From the NCBI GenBank assembly GCA_033764875.1, contig JANRIO010000092.1, forward strand, positions 1-64,000: 64,000 bases of DNA, read 5' to 3'. Origin of the DNA: AWTP1-13 sp033764875 (GTDB lineage: Bacteria > Pseudomonadota > Alphaproteobacteria > Rhizobiales > Hyphomicrobiaceae). The notes beneath the pieces are model-generated. The model was given only the letters and a program-made list of their open reading frames with translations. It was not told where the DNA came from and made no database searches. Numbering within the stretch: the first letter of the stretch is position 1; every line of letters begins with the position of its first letter. This document shows positions 10,601 to 18,306 of this stretch, piece after piece. The position numbers and the translations under genes are program-made.

Positions 10601-10944
10601 CGCTGTCGTGCGCGCGGCGCGCGCTGGCGCTGGCGATGGAGCGCGAGGAGCGGCCGCAGGCCGCCTATGCGCACGAGCTTCTCGGCCGCATCGCGCGCGA
10701 GCGCGACCGCAACGGACGCCTGGCGCGCGCGCACTTCCGGGAGGCGGCGCGGCTTGCGGAAGCGTGCGGCATGCGCCTGCTCGCCTCACGCTGCCGCACG
10801 GCGGCCGGCGGCAAGGCCGGCCTCGTGCAGTGGCAGCGCAACCTCCTGCATCAATGGGCGGCCAGGGCCTGGCTCGCCCTGCCGTGGGCCAACCCCGGCT
10901 CCGACAGCGCACGCATGGCGTTGAGGCCCGGCAGGAAGAAATAG
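7609..10944 (+). CDS. Zinc-ribbon / class III cyclase / ATPase / TPR protein
   Basis: A 1,111-residue multidomain signalling protein. Residues 1-50 hold two zinc-ribbon-like Cys pairs (C3/C6 with C16/C19, and C28/C31 with C42/C45). A class III nucleotide-cyclase domain spans about 85-235. Its metal ligands are Asp93 (FADIKGST) and Asp137 (ARGDG), and Asn208 and Arg212 form the N-x3-R transition-state pair. An AAA/STAND-like ATPase follows, with P-loop ALPGLGKSR and Walker B LLLVIEDVHWCD. The C-terminal half is TPR-like helical repeat. This is a known large architecture in Proteobacteria (adenylate/guanylate cyclase with ATPase). Intact catalytic residues suggest active cAMP synthesis. The ATG at 7609 opens at the first zinc ribbon. 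The 3' end overlaps the convergent DyP gene by 94 nt. Confidence 0.9.
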   Translation: MRCATCGSVGVSVEGCSTCGAVPDGGRCVKCDAPLLAGSRYCAQCGTAVAEEPPTGGLSILRSPVPPHMAELIRRQGNRMIGDRRRVTVLFADIKGSTERISTLDPEEAMAAIAPVIKILMDAVHAHNGLVNRARGDGIMALFGVPLVNEGHALDACTAALAMRDAVAAAEGSPGTALRIGLNSGEVVIQSIGSDLTMNYDASGLTANIAARLEHVAEPGTILISETTRALVKGQMQTEAKGPLALRGVALPVPAYELVAAAPVSRWQARKSLGLSAFTGRSKHLATLDASLPAVERGIGRIVTVTALPGLGKSRLVHELLVGLPAGWLVMQAACSPHRTTSSYHPIAQLMRDLIGLAPGDGDETIETRARSYIRQHDAGLEPLIPAYLSLLDVRTADKAWARLDPVERRLKVMEAVLAALASHAVTRPLLLVIEDVHWCDPETRFIIEALAPRVAGMRMLLLVTQRPEAALRLAETPGTIHIGLEPLETEAAEALARSLLGDDISLVPLKQRILQLADGNPLFIEELVQDLKDRGHLAGSSGDYRLAGKVDTQRLPDSIQAVIAARIDQLDGLRKSVLLTAAVIGRDVPVPLLAHMLGKEAHGLAPTLAQLQAADLLRPEADGQSYVFKHELIREVAYRSLLVETRRVMHAKAVEFIETRYAERLEEHIDRLADHAFEAQLWAKAVPYQMRSARRALRRGANHEAIAICERAQAALERVPESADRTKAEIDFTLAGIIALEPVGRHQRIANLLTQARDKAKALGDPWRVAAVNCQLVVALWRVGQHKAAMAAAASAEEVARKLGDASLIFAARHNTGIVHHELGNFAAAIAAFRGCLALETPEIDAKRVGWAALPSVVLRTFLADSLFEAGELDDAARVGEEGIARAELAGHAYSRVQINQVRSRIMLAQGQTAEALEMLAADWRTSVELDMVQMHPIIATRLGEAHLAAGDVAAALEVLAQPERLDVPLTENAFGWRYLFLARGHAYLSGGRSEDALSCARRALALAMEREERPQAAYAHELLGRIARERDRNGRLARAHFREAARLAEACGMRLLASRCRTAAGGKAGLVQWQRNLLHQWAARAWLALPWANPGSDSARMALRPGRKK

Positions 10945-12410
10945 CCGCCGCCCTTGACGCGCACGAACGGCGTGCGGCCGGTGAGGCGCAGGTTGCTCGG
11001 CCGCGACTGGATGGTGAGGGTGTCGCCGGAGACGTGCGACAGCGGGTCGACATCGCCACCGAGGTCCTCGAACTGCGGGTTATTGATCCAGGAGTGCTGA
11101 ACGAGCTCGAACTGGCCGGCGAGCGAGGCCTGCAGGCAAATAAAGAACAGGCCGCGCTCGACGCCGGCGGCGCCGGCCCCCGGCCGCCGCTCCCGGGGAC
11201 CGTAGGACCGTCCGCGGCGGATCAGGCGGTGCATGCGCGACAGGCGCAAGGCCGTCTCGGGATCGGGCCCCACCACGTCGCGCGGGTTGGCGCGACGGAT
11301 GTGGGAGCCCAGCGGACAGGCGAGCCCGTCACGATCCTCGGCGCTGAAGCGGAAGCCGTTGAGGCGCTGCTCCTCGTCCCGGCAGTCGGCCGGAGGGGGG
11401 ATCAGAGGCTCGCCGGAGGGCCTGCGACCGAGCAGCTTGGCTGCCACCCAGTCGAACGCGTCCTGGTCGTCCCTGCCGAGAAGCCGGAGGGCGGCGTCGC
11501 GCACGAACTGGCGATAGCCCTCGACGTCCTGCTCGAGCTGGCGCACCGCGAGGTAGCTGCCGTTGCGCCCGAGGTCGCGCGAGCCGGGAACGGCCGGATC
11601 GTCGTAGCGCACCACAGCGCCGCGCGTGTCGCGATAGCCCAACACGAACTCGCCCGCCGCCACCACCGACACCGCGCGCAAGGAGCGCGGCATGCTCCGG
11701 GCCCGCGGGGTGCCCTCGATGACGGGCTGCGAGATGCCGTCGACGAGACCGAAGTGGCCAGCGGCGCGCGGATAGATGCGGCCCTGGGCGAAGCGGGCGC
11801 AGCCGCCGGCGTCGGTCCGGCACCAGACGGGCGAAGCCACACCGCGCATGGCCTCGAGCTCGGCCGCGACCAGGCGGCGCAGGGAGGCCGGCGAGCGCGC
11901 GTAGAGCATCAGCACGCCGTCGAACCGGTTGCAGGCGGACCAGCCGCCCCAGCTCCAATGCTGCGGGGAGTTGGCGCCGAGATCGCCGAGGAGGCTGCTG
12001 CGCCGGCGCGGATTGCCGTCGGCGTCGGGCGGCGGCGCCATGCCGTTCTGGAACTCGGCGGAGAAGCGGCCGAGCTCGGCGTCGGTGGCGCCGAGCAGCG
12101 AAAGGCCCGAAGGCGTGAAGGCCACGTTGAGGGCCCAGATGTCGGCGGGTGGCGCGGCACGCTCCGTCAGCGTCTTGAGGTCGGCAAGGCTCGCCGCGTA
12201 GCGGCACGCCTGCGGCACGTCGCCCGTCCCCACGTGGGCCGCGGTCGTCACCCGCTGGCAGAGCCGCCAGAGCCATTCGCTCGCGTGCGGCTGCGGGCCG
12301 GGCGGGCCCTCCTCGAAACGGAAGAGCACGTAGGCCGCGTAGCGCAAGGCGGGAAAGCCGCTCATGACGAGCGCCTGGATATTGGACCATTGAACGCGTT
12401 CACGCCGCAT
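10851..12410 (-). CDS. DyP-type heme peroxidase
   Basis: A 519-residue dye-decolourising-type peroxidase. The family GxxDG motif with the distal catalytic Asp is in GLVDGISQPVIEG. Further family features are EFVLGYRD, GRNGSYLAVRQLEQDV and, near the C-terminus, CPLGSHIRRANPRD, which carries the likely heme-ligating His. The length fits the larger cytoplasmic DyP groups. No Tat or Sec signal is seen. The start ATG at 12410 has GGAG 6 nt upstream. It is the last gene of a P450 - membrane protein - DyP operon, 42 nt after the membrane-protein stop. Its 3' end overlaps the convergent cyclase gene. The physiological substrate is unknown. Confidence 0.9.
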   Translation of the reverse strand: MRRERVQWSNIQALVMSGFPALRYAAYVLFRFEEGPPGPQPHASEWLWRLCQRVTTAAHVGTGDVPQACRYAASLADLKTLTERAAPPADIWALNVAFTPSGLSLLGATDAELGRFSAEFQNGMAPPPDADGNPRRRSSLLGDLGANSPQHWSWGGWSACNRFDGVLMLYARSPASLRRLVAAELEAMRGVASPVWCRTDAGGCARFAQGRIYPRAAGHFGLVDGISQPVIEGTPRARSMPRSLRAVSVVAAGEFVLGYRDTRGAVVRYDDPAVPGSRDLGRNGSYLAVRQLEQDVEGYRQFVRDAALRLLGRDDQDAFDWVAAKLLGRRPSGEPLIPPPADCRDEEQRLNGFRFSAEDRDGLACPLGSHIRRANPRDVVGPDPETALRLSRMHRLIRRGRSYGPRERRPGAGAAGVERGLFFICLQASLAGQFELVQHSWINNPQFEDLGGDVDPLSHVSGDTLTIQSRPSNLRLTGRTPFVRVKGGGYFFLPGLNAMRALSEPGLAHGRASQALAAH

Positions 12411-12452
12411 GACTGCTCCGCTGCCGGTGTGCTTCGATCGGCCGCCAGGCCC

Positions 12453-14570
12453 TCACAGATCCGAGACCAGTGCGTCGACCTCGTGGGATTCAAGGGGCTG
12501 GAAAAGCTGGCGGCGAATGCCTGAGCTGGTGTTGATGCCGCGGATGCTGAGCGTGTGGTAGGCGCCATACCAGGCCAGCGTCTCGAGCTGGCTCGCGCGC
12601 ACGTAGCGCTTGAACGGCCCCTCGGACTGGGCGCCGCGGGCGGTCGAGAAGCTCGTCGCGGGAAAGGCTATGCGCCTTGCGCCGTCCGCAGCGCCCGGCG
12701 GGCGCCACTTGATGAACGTGTTGCACCAGATGGCGTTGAGGCCCTTGACGGCGCCCATATCGATGAACTCGTTGAGATAGCTCTCCCAGCCGCCACCGTA
12801 GTTGTCGAGGAAGATCAGGCGGCGCCCGCCGTCGATGACCACCCAGCGCGCCGACAGGATGGTCGAGATGCCGCCGAGGCTGCCCTGGTTGAACCAGTAG
12901 CGCGCGAGGAGCCCGATGAACCACAAGGTGGCGCGCAGCAGGAGCAGGCGGAAGGCGCCGGGCTTGACGTAGGTGAGGCTCGCCAGATGGTTCTGGGTGA
13001 TGTTGGTCGCGCGCTCCTCGCGCGCCCGCGCCGCGTCGTTGGCGAGGGGCACGCGCATCAGCTCGTCGGCGGAATGGTATGCGAAGCAGTCATGGATCTC
13101 ATGCGAGCGGATGAGGGCAAGCAGCACCACCTCCGCCACGAAGGCCACCGCGAGCCCGGCGGCGGCGCACGCCATTGCGAGGGCCAGGAGGCGGGGGAGC
13201 AGCGCCAGCTCGCGCAGCACGGGCTCCAGCGCGGGCGCGAAGGGCCGCAGGACCAGGACCGCCGCCGCGACCAGACCAGCGATCTTGAGCATGGCGACGT
13301 GCTCGGCCGCGAGCCGGCGCGCGAGGGCGAAGCGGGCAGGATCGCGCTCGCCGGCGAGTGCGAGGGAGCCCGCGGTCCAGGCGAGAAGCGCCAGCAGCAG
13401 GAGCACGGCCGCCAACCCGAGCAGCGTCGTGCGGACACCCGGCTGCCCTGCGAGCCCCAAGGCGCCGCGCACGGCCGCGATCTCGTTGCGCGCGGCGGGT
13501 GCCTCGGCCTCGAGGCCGGGAAGGAGCGTCACGGCAAGCAGCACCAGAAGGTACTGGACGAGCAGCGCCGACAGCGCCAGGCGGACGAAGCTCAGGCCCT
13601 GCGCCAGCGCGGCGGACAGGCTCGACTGACGGTGCGGGTCGGCAGAGCCGGTCTCGACATGGAGCTCCCAGGCGCGCAGCGCGATCCGCGCGAGGAGCAA
13701 GGCGAGAAAGCCCGACAGCACGGGCCAGGCTGCCATGAGGCCACCGACGCCCGGCCAGCCGCCAGCGATGACGGCGGCGGAAGCCGCGTGCGCGACCTCG
13801 AGGACGCGCGCGGCCCCGTGCCAGAGGCGCCAGGGCCCAAGGCCCGCCGCCGCCAGGACGAGAGCGCCCACGCCGGCAAGCGCGGCAAGGAGCGCCCAGC
13901 CCGTGACCGAGGCAAGGCCTTCGCGCCAGCGGATCGGCCACGGCTCGGGCGCCGGCGTGCGGGCGAAGTCCAGCGTCGGATCGGCCGCCACGCGCTCCTG
14001 CAGCGACCCCTGGAGGGCGGCGTTGGTCGGAGGCATCGGCTTGGGCCCAAGGCGCTGCCGCGCCAGATCCTCGCGCAGGGCCGTGCGCAGGCGGTGCTCG
14101 TCCCGGATCTGGGCGACGGTGCGCCCGAAGCTGCCGGAGAAGAAGGCCGAGGCGCCGACGTCGTGGCTCGACAGGTAGGCGTGGAACGCCTCCCGCTGCG
14201 CCGGCGACAGGCTCTCCCCAACGGGCGGGGCGCCGGCCAAGGGATAGCCGCGGCAGTGCGCGAAGGCCCTCTGCATGCCAAGGGGCGCGGAAGCGAGCAG
14301 GTCGTCGAGAAAGGCGTCGCGATCGCCGTCGAAGGTCGCCTCCAGCACCAGCTCGGCGGGAATGCCGGCCTCGGGATCGGCGTCGAGGACGAGCAGGCTG
14401 CAGAAATGCAGCGTGGGAATGCCGTCGAAGGGAAAATCCTCGCGGCAGCGCAGCCCCTGGCCAGGCGCAGCCGGAGGTCCGGGATTGGCGCTCGTGCGCA
14501 GATAGTCCTTGAGCGCGAGCGCCGTGTCGCCGGCGAGCGGCGCGATGATCGTCGTGTAGCCCGGCCCCAT
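12453..14570 (-). CDS. Unknown 705-residue polytopic membrane protein
   Basis: I do not recognise a named family. Residues 1-150 are soluble, with strands (TTIIAPLAG, TLHFCSLLVLD, AELVLEATFDGD) like a ferredoxin-like fold reminiscent of DyP N-terminal domains; that is my inference. Residues about 222-486 contain six hydrophobic segments (near 222-243, 278-296, 327-352, 382-408, 426-443 and 460-486), and a seventh may lie at 541-556. The C-terminal 180 residues form a soluble domain with NHLASLTYVKPG, RWVVIDGGRRLIFLDNYGG and SYLNEFIDMG. The start is the ATG at 14570 with GAGAGGGG upstream. It lies 10 nt after the P450 stop and 42 nt before DyP, so the three proteins are probably co-made. Confidence 0.85.
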   Translation of the reverse strand: MGPGYTTIIAPLAGDTALALKDYLRTSANPGPPAAPGQGLRCREDFPFDGIPTLHFCSLLVLDADPEAGIPAELVLEATFDGDRDAFLDDLLASAPLGMQRAFAHCRGYPLAGAPPVGESLSPAQREAFHAYLSSHDVGASAFFSGSFGRTVAQIRDEHRLRTALREDLARQRLGPKPMPPTNAALQGSLQERVAADPTLDFARTPAPEPWPIRWREGLASVTGWALLAALAGVGALVLAAAGLGPWRLWHGAARVLEVAHAASAAVIAGGWPGVGGLMAAWPVLSGFLALLLARIALRAWELHVETGSADPHRQSSLSAALAQGLSFVRLALSALLVQYLLVLLAVTLLPGLEAEAPAARNEIAAVRGALGLAGQPGVRTTLLGLAAVLLLLALLAWTAGSLALAGERDPARFALARRLAAEHVAMLKIAGLVAAAVLVLRPFAPALEPVLRELALLPRLLALAMACAAAGLAVAFVAEVVLLALIRSHEIHDCFAYHSADELMRVPLANDAARAREERATNITQNHLASLTYVKPGAFRLLLLRATLWFIGLLARYWFNQGSLGGISTILSARWVVIDGGRRLIFLDNYGGGWESYLNEFIDMGAVKGLNAIWCNTFIKWRPPGAADGARRIAFPATSFSTARGAQSEGPFKRYVRASQLETLAWYGAYHTLSIRGINTSSGIRRQLFQPLESHEVDALVSDL

Positions 14571-14580
14571 GGCGCCCCTC

Positions 14581-16059
14581 TCAGCCGGTCTGAGCGCTGG
14601 ACTGGAATTGCGCAAAGGTGAGCGTGAGGCTGTTTGCGACCGGCCCGTCGTAGTCGAGGGTGCCGCCCCAGCCTTCGGCCAGCGTGAGCCCGGGCAGGCA
14701 GAGGAGGCTGCGCGCGATCTCCAGCATGGCCGTGTCGGCGACGTACTTGCCAAAACAGGTGCGCGGGCCGAAGCCGAAATGCACATAGTCATCCAGCGAC
14801 CGCGTATGCAGGAACGTGCCCGGCGCCGCGAACTGAGCGGGATCGAACATCACGGCCATGGGCGCGGCGACCACGGACATGCCGGCCCGGATCAGGCGCT
14901 GGCGGGAGGTGCCCTTGGCGAGCAGCGTGTCGCGCGGGGTGTAGCGCAACAGCAGCGGCAGCATGGGCCGGAAGCGCAGGCCCTCGTAGAGGATCTGACG
15001 CAGCTCGTCGCGGCGTGTCCCGAGGAGAGCTGCGGCATCGGCGCGCCGTCCAGCGGAGGTCGAGCCTTCGCCCTCGAAGCGCACGACGGCGCGCTCGGCC
15101 TGGTCGAGCGCCTCGGCGGCGGCGACGGCGAGGCGCAGGGCCCTCGGACGGCGCAGGATCTCGTACAGCGCATTCGTCGTCGCCCGCACGATGGTGGCGC
15201 CGCCGGTGGCCGCAAGGCCTGCCACGTAGCGGCGGACGAAATCGTCGTCGAGCCAGACCGGCTTGTCGGTGGCGCGGGCGGCCGTCACCAGGCGCTCCAG
15301 CAGAGAGGCCGCCGGATCGACGGGTGAAAGCGGCGCCGGGACGACGCGCAGCGCCCGCTGGCCGACCGTCTCCTCGATATGGTGCGTGAGCTCGGCAATG
15401 GCAGCCTTGGCGCGCGCGTCGCGCGCGGAGCCCTGCGGCGGCATGACCATGGCGATGCCCGCGATCTCGCGCAGAAGGCGCCCGGTGTGGGCGACGTCGG
15501 CGCGAGCCGTGGGAATGCCGAAGTAGCTCTCGGCGATGGCCACGACGACGAGCTCGCACATCTGCTGCACGACATCGATCTGCCGCCGCCCGTCATAGCC
15601 CTGCTTGGCCTCGGCGAGCGCTTGCTCGCACGTCTTGGCCGCGAGCGCCCGAATGCGGCGCACGTCCGCCTCCGGGGCCACCATGCTCTGGAACAGGGCC
15701 CGCTCGCGGTCGTGCTGATCGCGCCAGTCGATGGTGAGAAGGAACGGCCCCCAGGTCATGCGCGGCGAAAGCACCTCGCCGAGGGTGAAGTCGTCGAAGC
15801 GCTTCAGAACCTCGCGGGCATCGGCGCCGTTCGCCAGGAGGACGGAGCTGCCGATCACAGCCACGGGCCGCACGCGGCGCAGCAGCGCGAACAGGGGACG
15901 CAGCGCAAAGGGATGGCAGAGGATCCAGGCGGTGAGATGGAAAGCGACAAGGCCGAGCGCCATGCGCAGACGCGAGACGGGAGCCTCAGCTGGCGGCGGA
16001 GCCCCCTCCGGTGCGGAGCGGAAGCGCCGGGAAGGCGCAGAGGTATTATTTGTCGGCAT
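14581..16059 (-). CDS. Cytochrome P450 with N-terminal hydrophobic anchor
   Basis: A 492-residue P450. The heme-binding loop FGFGPRTCFG supplies the thiolate Cys435, and the K-helix ExxR is E359-G-L-R362. The I-helix reads AGLAATGGAT at about 280-289, without the usual acidic-residue/Thr pair, so oxygen activation may be unusual or peroxide-driven. Residues ~33-57 form a hydrophobic stretch that could anchor it to the membrane, which is uncommon in bacterial P450s. No ferredoxin or reductase gene is adjacent. It is the first gene of an operon with a membrane protein and a DyP peroxidase. The ATG at 16059 lacks a clear Shine-Dalgarno sequence; Met33 is a weaker alternative start. Confidence 0.9.
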   Translation of the reverse strand: MPTNNTSAPSRRFRSAPEGAPPPAEAPVSRLRMALGLVAFHLTAWILCHPFALRPLFALLRRVRPVAVIGSSVLLANGADAREVLKRFDDFTLGEVLSPRMTWGPFLLTIDWRDQHDRERALFQSMVAPEADVRRIRALAAKTCEQALAEAKQGYDGRRQIDVVQQMCELVVVAIAESYFGIPTARADVAHTGRLLREIAGIAMVMPPQGSARDARAKAAIAELTHHIEETVGQRALRVVPAPLSPVDPAASLLERLVTAARATDKPVWLDDDFVRRYVAGLAATGGATIVRATTNALYEILRRPRALRLAVAAAEALDQAERAVVRFEGEGSTSAGRRADAAALLGTRRDELRQILYEGLRFRPMLPLLLRYTPRDTLLAKGTSRQRLIRAGMSVVAAPMAVMFDPAQFAAPGTFLHTRSLDDYVHFGFGPRTCFGKYVADTAMLEIARSLLCLPGLTLAEGWGGTLDYDGPVANSLTLTFAQFQSSAQTG

Positions 16060-16334
16060 TATGAATTCAACAGAGCCACGGCAATCACTACGCGGCTACA
16101 GTATCTACCTACCCCGCGTCAAGGAGTGGCCGGTAACCAGAGGTTTCAAACCGATGGACAAGTGATGCCATGTTTGGAACCATCCAGCCCCGCGCGGCGC
16201 TGGCCGGCATCGCGCCTCGCCACGCGATGCTGCGCCGGCAGCGCCGGCTCCAGATCGCCGGAGGCGGTGGCCGCCAGGCGTGCCATACTGATCCCGCGCA
16301 TACGGACAAGACGCGCATGCAGGATGGCGGGCGA

Positions 16335-17063
16335 ATGAGCAAAGCCAGGAAAGGCGCTGGTCGCGACATTCCCACGGCGCACGCGCTGATCGAGGCCGTG
16401 CCGCTGTTCGGCGCACTCTCGCCGACCGAGCGGGAGGCGCTCGCCGGCGAGGCGCGCCTGCAGGAGGTTGCGGCGGGCACCACCATCTTCGCCCGCGGCG
16501 ACACCGAGCAGGACGTGTACCTGGTGGCCAGCGGGCGGGTGCGGTTGTCAGTCTTCAGCGCCGAGGGCAAGGTCCTCACCTTCGTCACCGCCGGCGCCGG
16601 CGACATCTTCGGCGAGATGGCCGCCTTCGACGGCGGTGCCCGATCCGCCGACGCGACAGCCATGCTCGACACGGTCGTTTACTCGCTACCCGGTGCGCTG
16701 CTGCTCAAGGCGTTCACGCGGACGCCGAAGGCGGCCGAGGCGGCCATCGTGCTCCTGTCCGCCAAGGTGCGCGCGACCAGCGCCCAGGTGGAGGACATCG
16801 CCCTGCACTCGCTCATCATCAGGGTGGCGCGCTTCTTCCTGTCGGCGCTGAAGCTGACGAAGACGCCGCTGGCGGCCGGAGACACGGTACAGCTCGACCT
16901 GCAGATGAGCCAGACCGAGATCGGCTGGTTCGTCGGCGCGACCCGGCAGAACATCAACAAGGCGCTGTCCCACCTCAAGAAGGAGGGCGCACTCAGGGAG
17001 CTGCAGCGAAACCTCTATAGCTGCAACGTGCCGGCGCTGAAGAGGATCGCGCTGGCCGATTGA
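16335..17063 (+). CDS. Crp/Fnr-family transcriptional regulator
   Basis: A 242-residue regulator. Its cyclic-nucleotide-binding-type beta-roll (about residues 20-140) has the phosphate-cassette-like stretch FGEMAAFDGGARSADATA. The C-terminal Crp winged helix (about 170-235) has the recognition helix in QTEIGWFVGATRQNINKALSHLKKEG. No Cys cluster for an Fe-S cluster is present, so an FNR-type oxygen sensor is unlikely. The ATG at 16335 is chosen; the frame is open upstream to 16170 but reads like non-coding sequence. It diverges from the P450 operon across a ~275-nt gap and may regulate it, although I see no clear symmetrical operator. Confidence 0.88.
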   Translation: MSKARKGAGRDIPTAHALIEAVPLFGALSPTEREALAGEARLQEVAAGTTIFARGDTEQDVYLVASGRVRLSVFSAEGKVLTFVTAGAGDIFGEMAAFDGGARSADATAMLDTVVYSLPGALLLKAFTRTPKAAEAAIVLLSAKVRATSAQVEDIALHSLIIRVARFFLSALKLTKTPLAAGDTVQLDLQMSQTEIGWFVGATRQNINKALSHLKKEGALRELQRNLYSCNVPALKRIALAD

Positions 17064-17265
17064 TGCGCATCAAGGCGTTATCGCGCGATTTGTGAGATCG
17101 AGGGTGCGCGGATATCATGCTCTGCGCGATGTCAGCCGATGGCGGCATCGAGCGGTGTTCAATTCTAGCTGCGCCGAAGCACGAGACGAACGGGCCTTCC
17201 GCGAGAGAAGGCACGCAAAAAAATGGCCGGGGGGCTGCGATCCTTAGAGGGCAACGGAGTGGACC

Positions 17266-17679
17266 ATGGCACATGCAAAGCACACGGACAGCGTCAGCGG
17301 GCCCTGGACGAACATGTCCAGCCTGTACTGCGGGCAGATGGACAGCGCGCTGAAAGCCGCCGACCCGATGCTGCGGGCGGTCGGGCGCGTACAGCTCGAA
17401 TGGATGCACCTTGGAATGCAGCGCGGCCGCGCCTGGGCGTCGCTGCCCGCCGAGCTGTCGCGGTGCAAATCGCCCGTCGACTTGGCGGCGATGCAGATGC
17501 GCTTCCTGCAGGCCATGGGCCTCAACTATGCGGAAGCCACCTATCGCATCTGGCACGCCGCAGCGGCGCTGTCGATGACGCCGCCCCTCGATGGGCGCGG
17601 GGCGTCTCGCGACGTCATCGAGGTGCGCGGAGAGGCCGACCACGGCGAGCCGCGCACGCGGGACCGGCAGGCTGCCTGA
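17266..17679 (+). CDS. Phasin-like protein
   Basis: A 137-residue helical protein with an amphipathic core (about residues 25-100, LEWMHLGMQRGRAWASLPAE and following). It resembles phasins, which coat polyhydroxyalkanoate granules. The start ATG has GGAG upstream (GGAGTGGACC). No signal peptide or transmembrane segment. The last 30 residues are polar and charged. No PHA synthase is nearby, so the assignment rests on the helical pattern only. A 200-nt gap separates it from the Crp-type gene upstream, suggesting its own promoter. Confidence 0.65.
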   Translation: MAHAKHTDSVSGPWTNMSSLYCGQMDSALKAADPMLRAVGRVQLEWMHLGMQRGRAWASLPAELSRCKSPVDLAAMQMRFLQAMGLNYAEATYRIWHAAAALSMTPPLDGRGASRDVIEVRGEADHGEPRTRDRQAA

Positions 17680-17760
17680 GAGGCGCTGCCGGCCGCCCGA
17701 GGCCTGTGGCCTAAGCCGGCCGCATCGGAGGCAATTGCCGCGCTTTCGCAGCGCGTGCCG

Positions 17761-18222
17761 TCATGCGCGCTCGATGCGGCAGTGGAAGCAATTGTTGGTG
17801 GCCGAGCGCACGTGGCAGTAGGCGACGCGCGGATCGGCCAGGAGATCCTCGGCCCGCCCCGGGATGGCCGGCGTCGGGATCACTGCGCCCGTTCCATAGA
17901 CGATGCGGTCGTCGGCGCCGTAGCCGCGCAGGATGTAGTGGGGGCTGCGCAGGAAGGCGGGGAGGCCCGCCCCGCCGCCGCGCGTACAGGCGCGGGCGTG
18001 CATGAAGATGGGGCCGATCTCGGCATATGGCTGGGGCGCGGGAAACGGGCGGTGGGCGAGGATCAGCATCTCCTCGCCGGCGGCCATGGGCTGCAGGCAG
18101 TGCCGGCACGGCTCGCCGCCGGCGGCAGCGCGCCGCTCGGGCACCTGGCCGTTGGCATCGGTCCCGCCGGCCTGGAGCGCGCGGACCTCGTCGGTATCGA
18201 GAGCGATGAAGCGGATGGGCAT
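17761..18222 (-). CDS. DUF1203 domain-containing protein
   Basis: A 153-residue protein of the DUF1203 type. It starts IRFIALDTDEVRALQ and has a CRHCLQP pair, a middle PFPAPQPYAEIGPIFMHA segment and a C-terminal CHVRSATNNCFHCRIER motif. The conserved Cys and His residues suggest metal binding, but no biochemical role is known to me. The ATG at 18222 has a strong GGGAGG site upstream. It is the last gene of the nagZ-scpA-scpB strand run, 84 nt after scpB. Confidence 0.85.
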   Translation of the reverse strand: MPIRFIALDTDEVRALQAGGTDANGQVPERRAAAGGEPCRHCLQPMAAGEEMLILAHRPFPAPQPYAEIGPIFMHARACTRGGGAGLPAFLRSPHYILRGYGADDRIVYGTGAVIPTPAIPGRAEDLLADPRVAYCHVRSATNNCFHCRIERA

Positions 18223-18306
18223 GATGGGACCTCCCGTGGCGGTGCGATTGCGACGGCATCCTTGCCGCTTCGCTGGCAACGGGCGACCCGAAAGCAGACC
18301 GCCGGC

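Noticed and set aside
9103..10734. Long minus-strand open frame opposite the cyclase/ATPase gene
   Set aside because: It mirrors the codon pattern of the well-supported plus-strand gene. Its product is low-complexity and has no ribosome-binding site or domain.
12555..14621. Plus-strand open frame of almost 700 codons opposite the membrane protein gene
   Set aside because: The minus strand encodes a protein with orderly membrane helices and good start context. The plus frame gives Arg/Gly/Gln-rich sequence typical of an antisense shadow.
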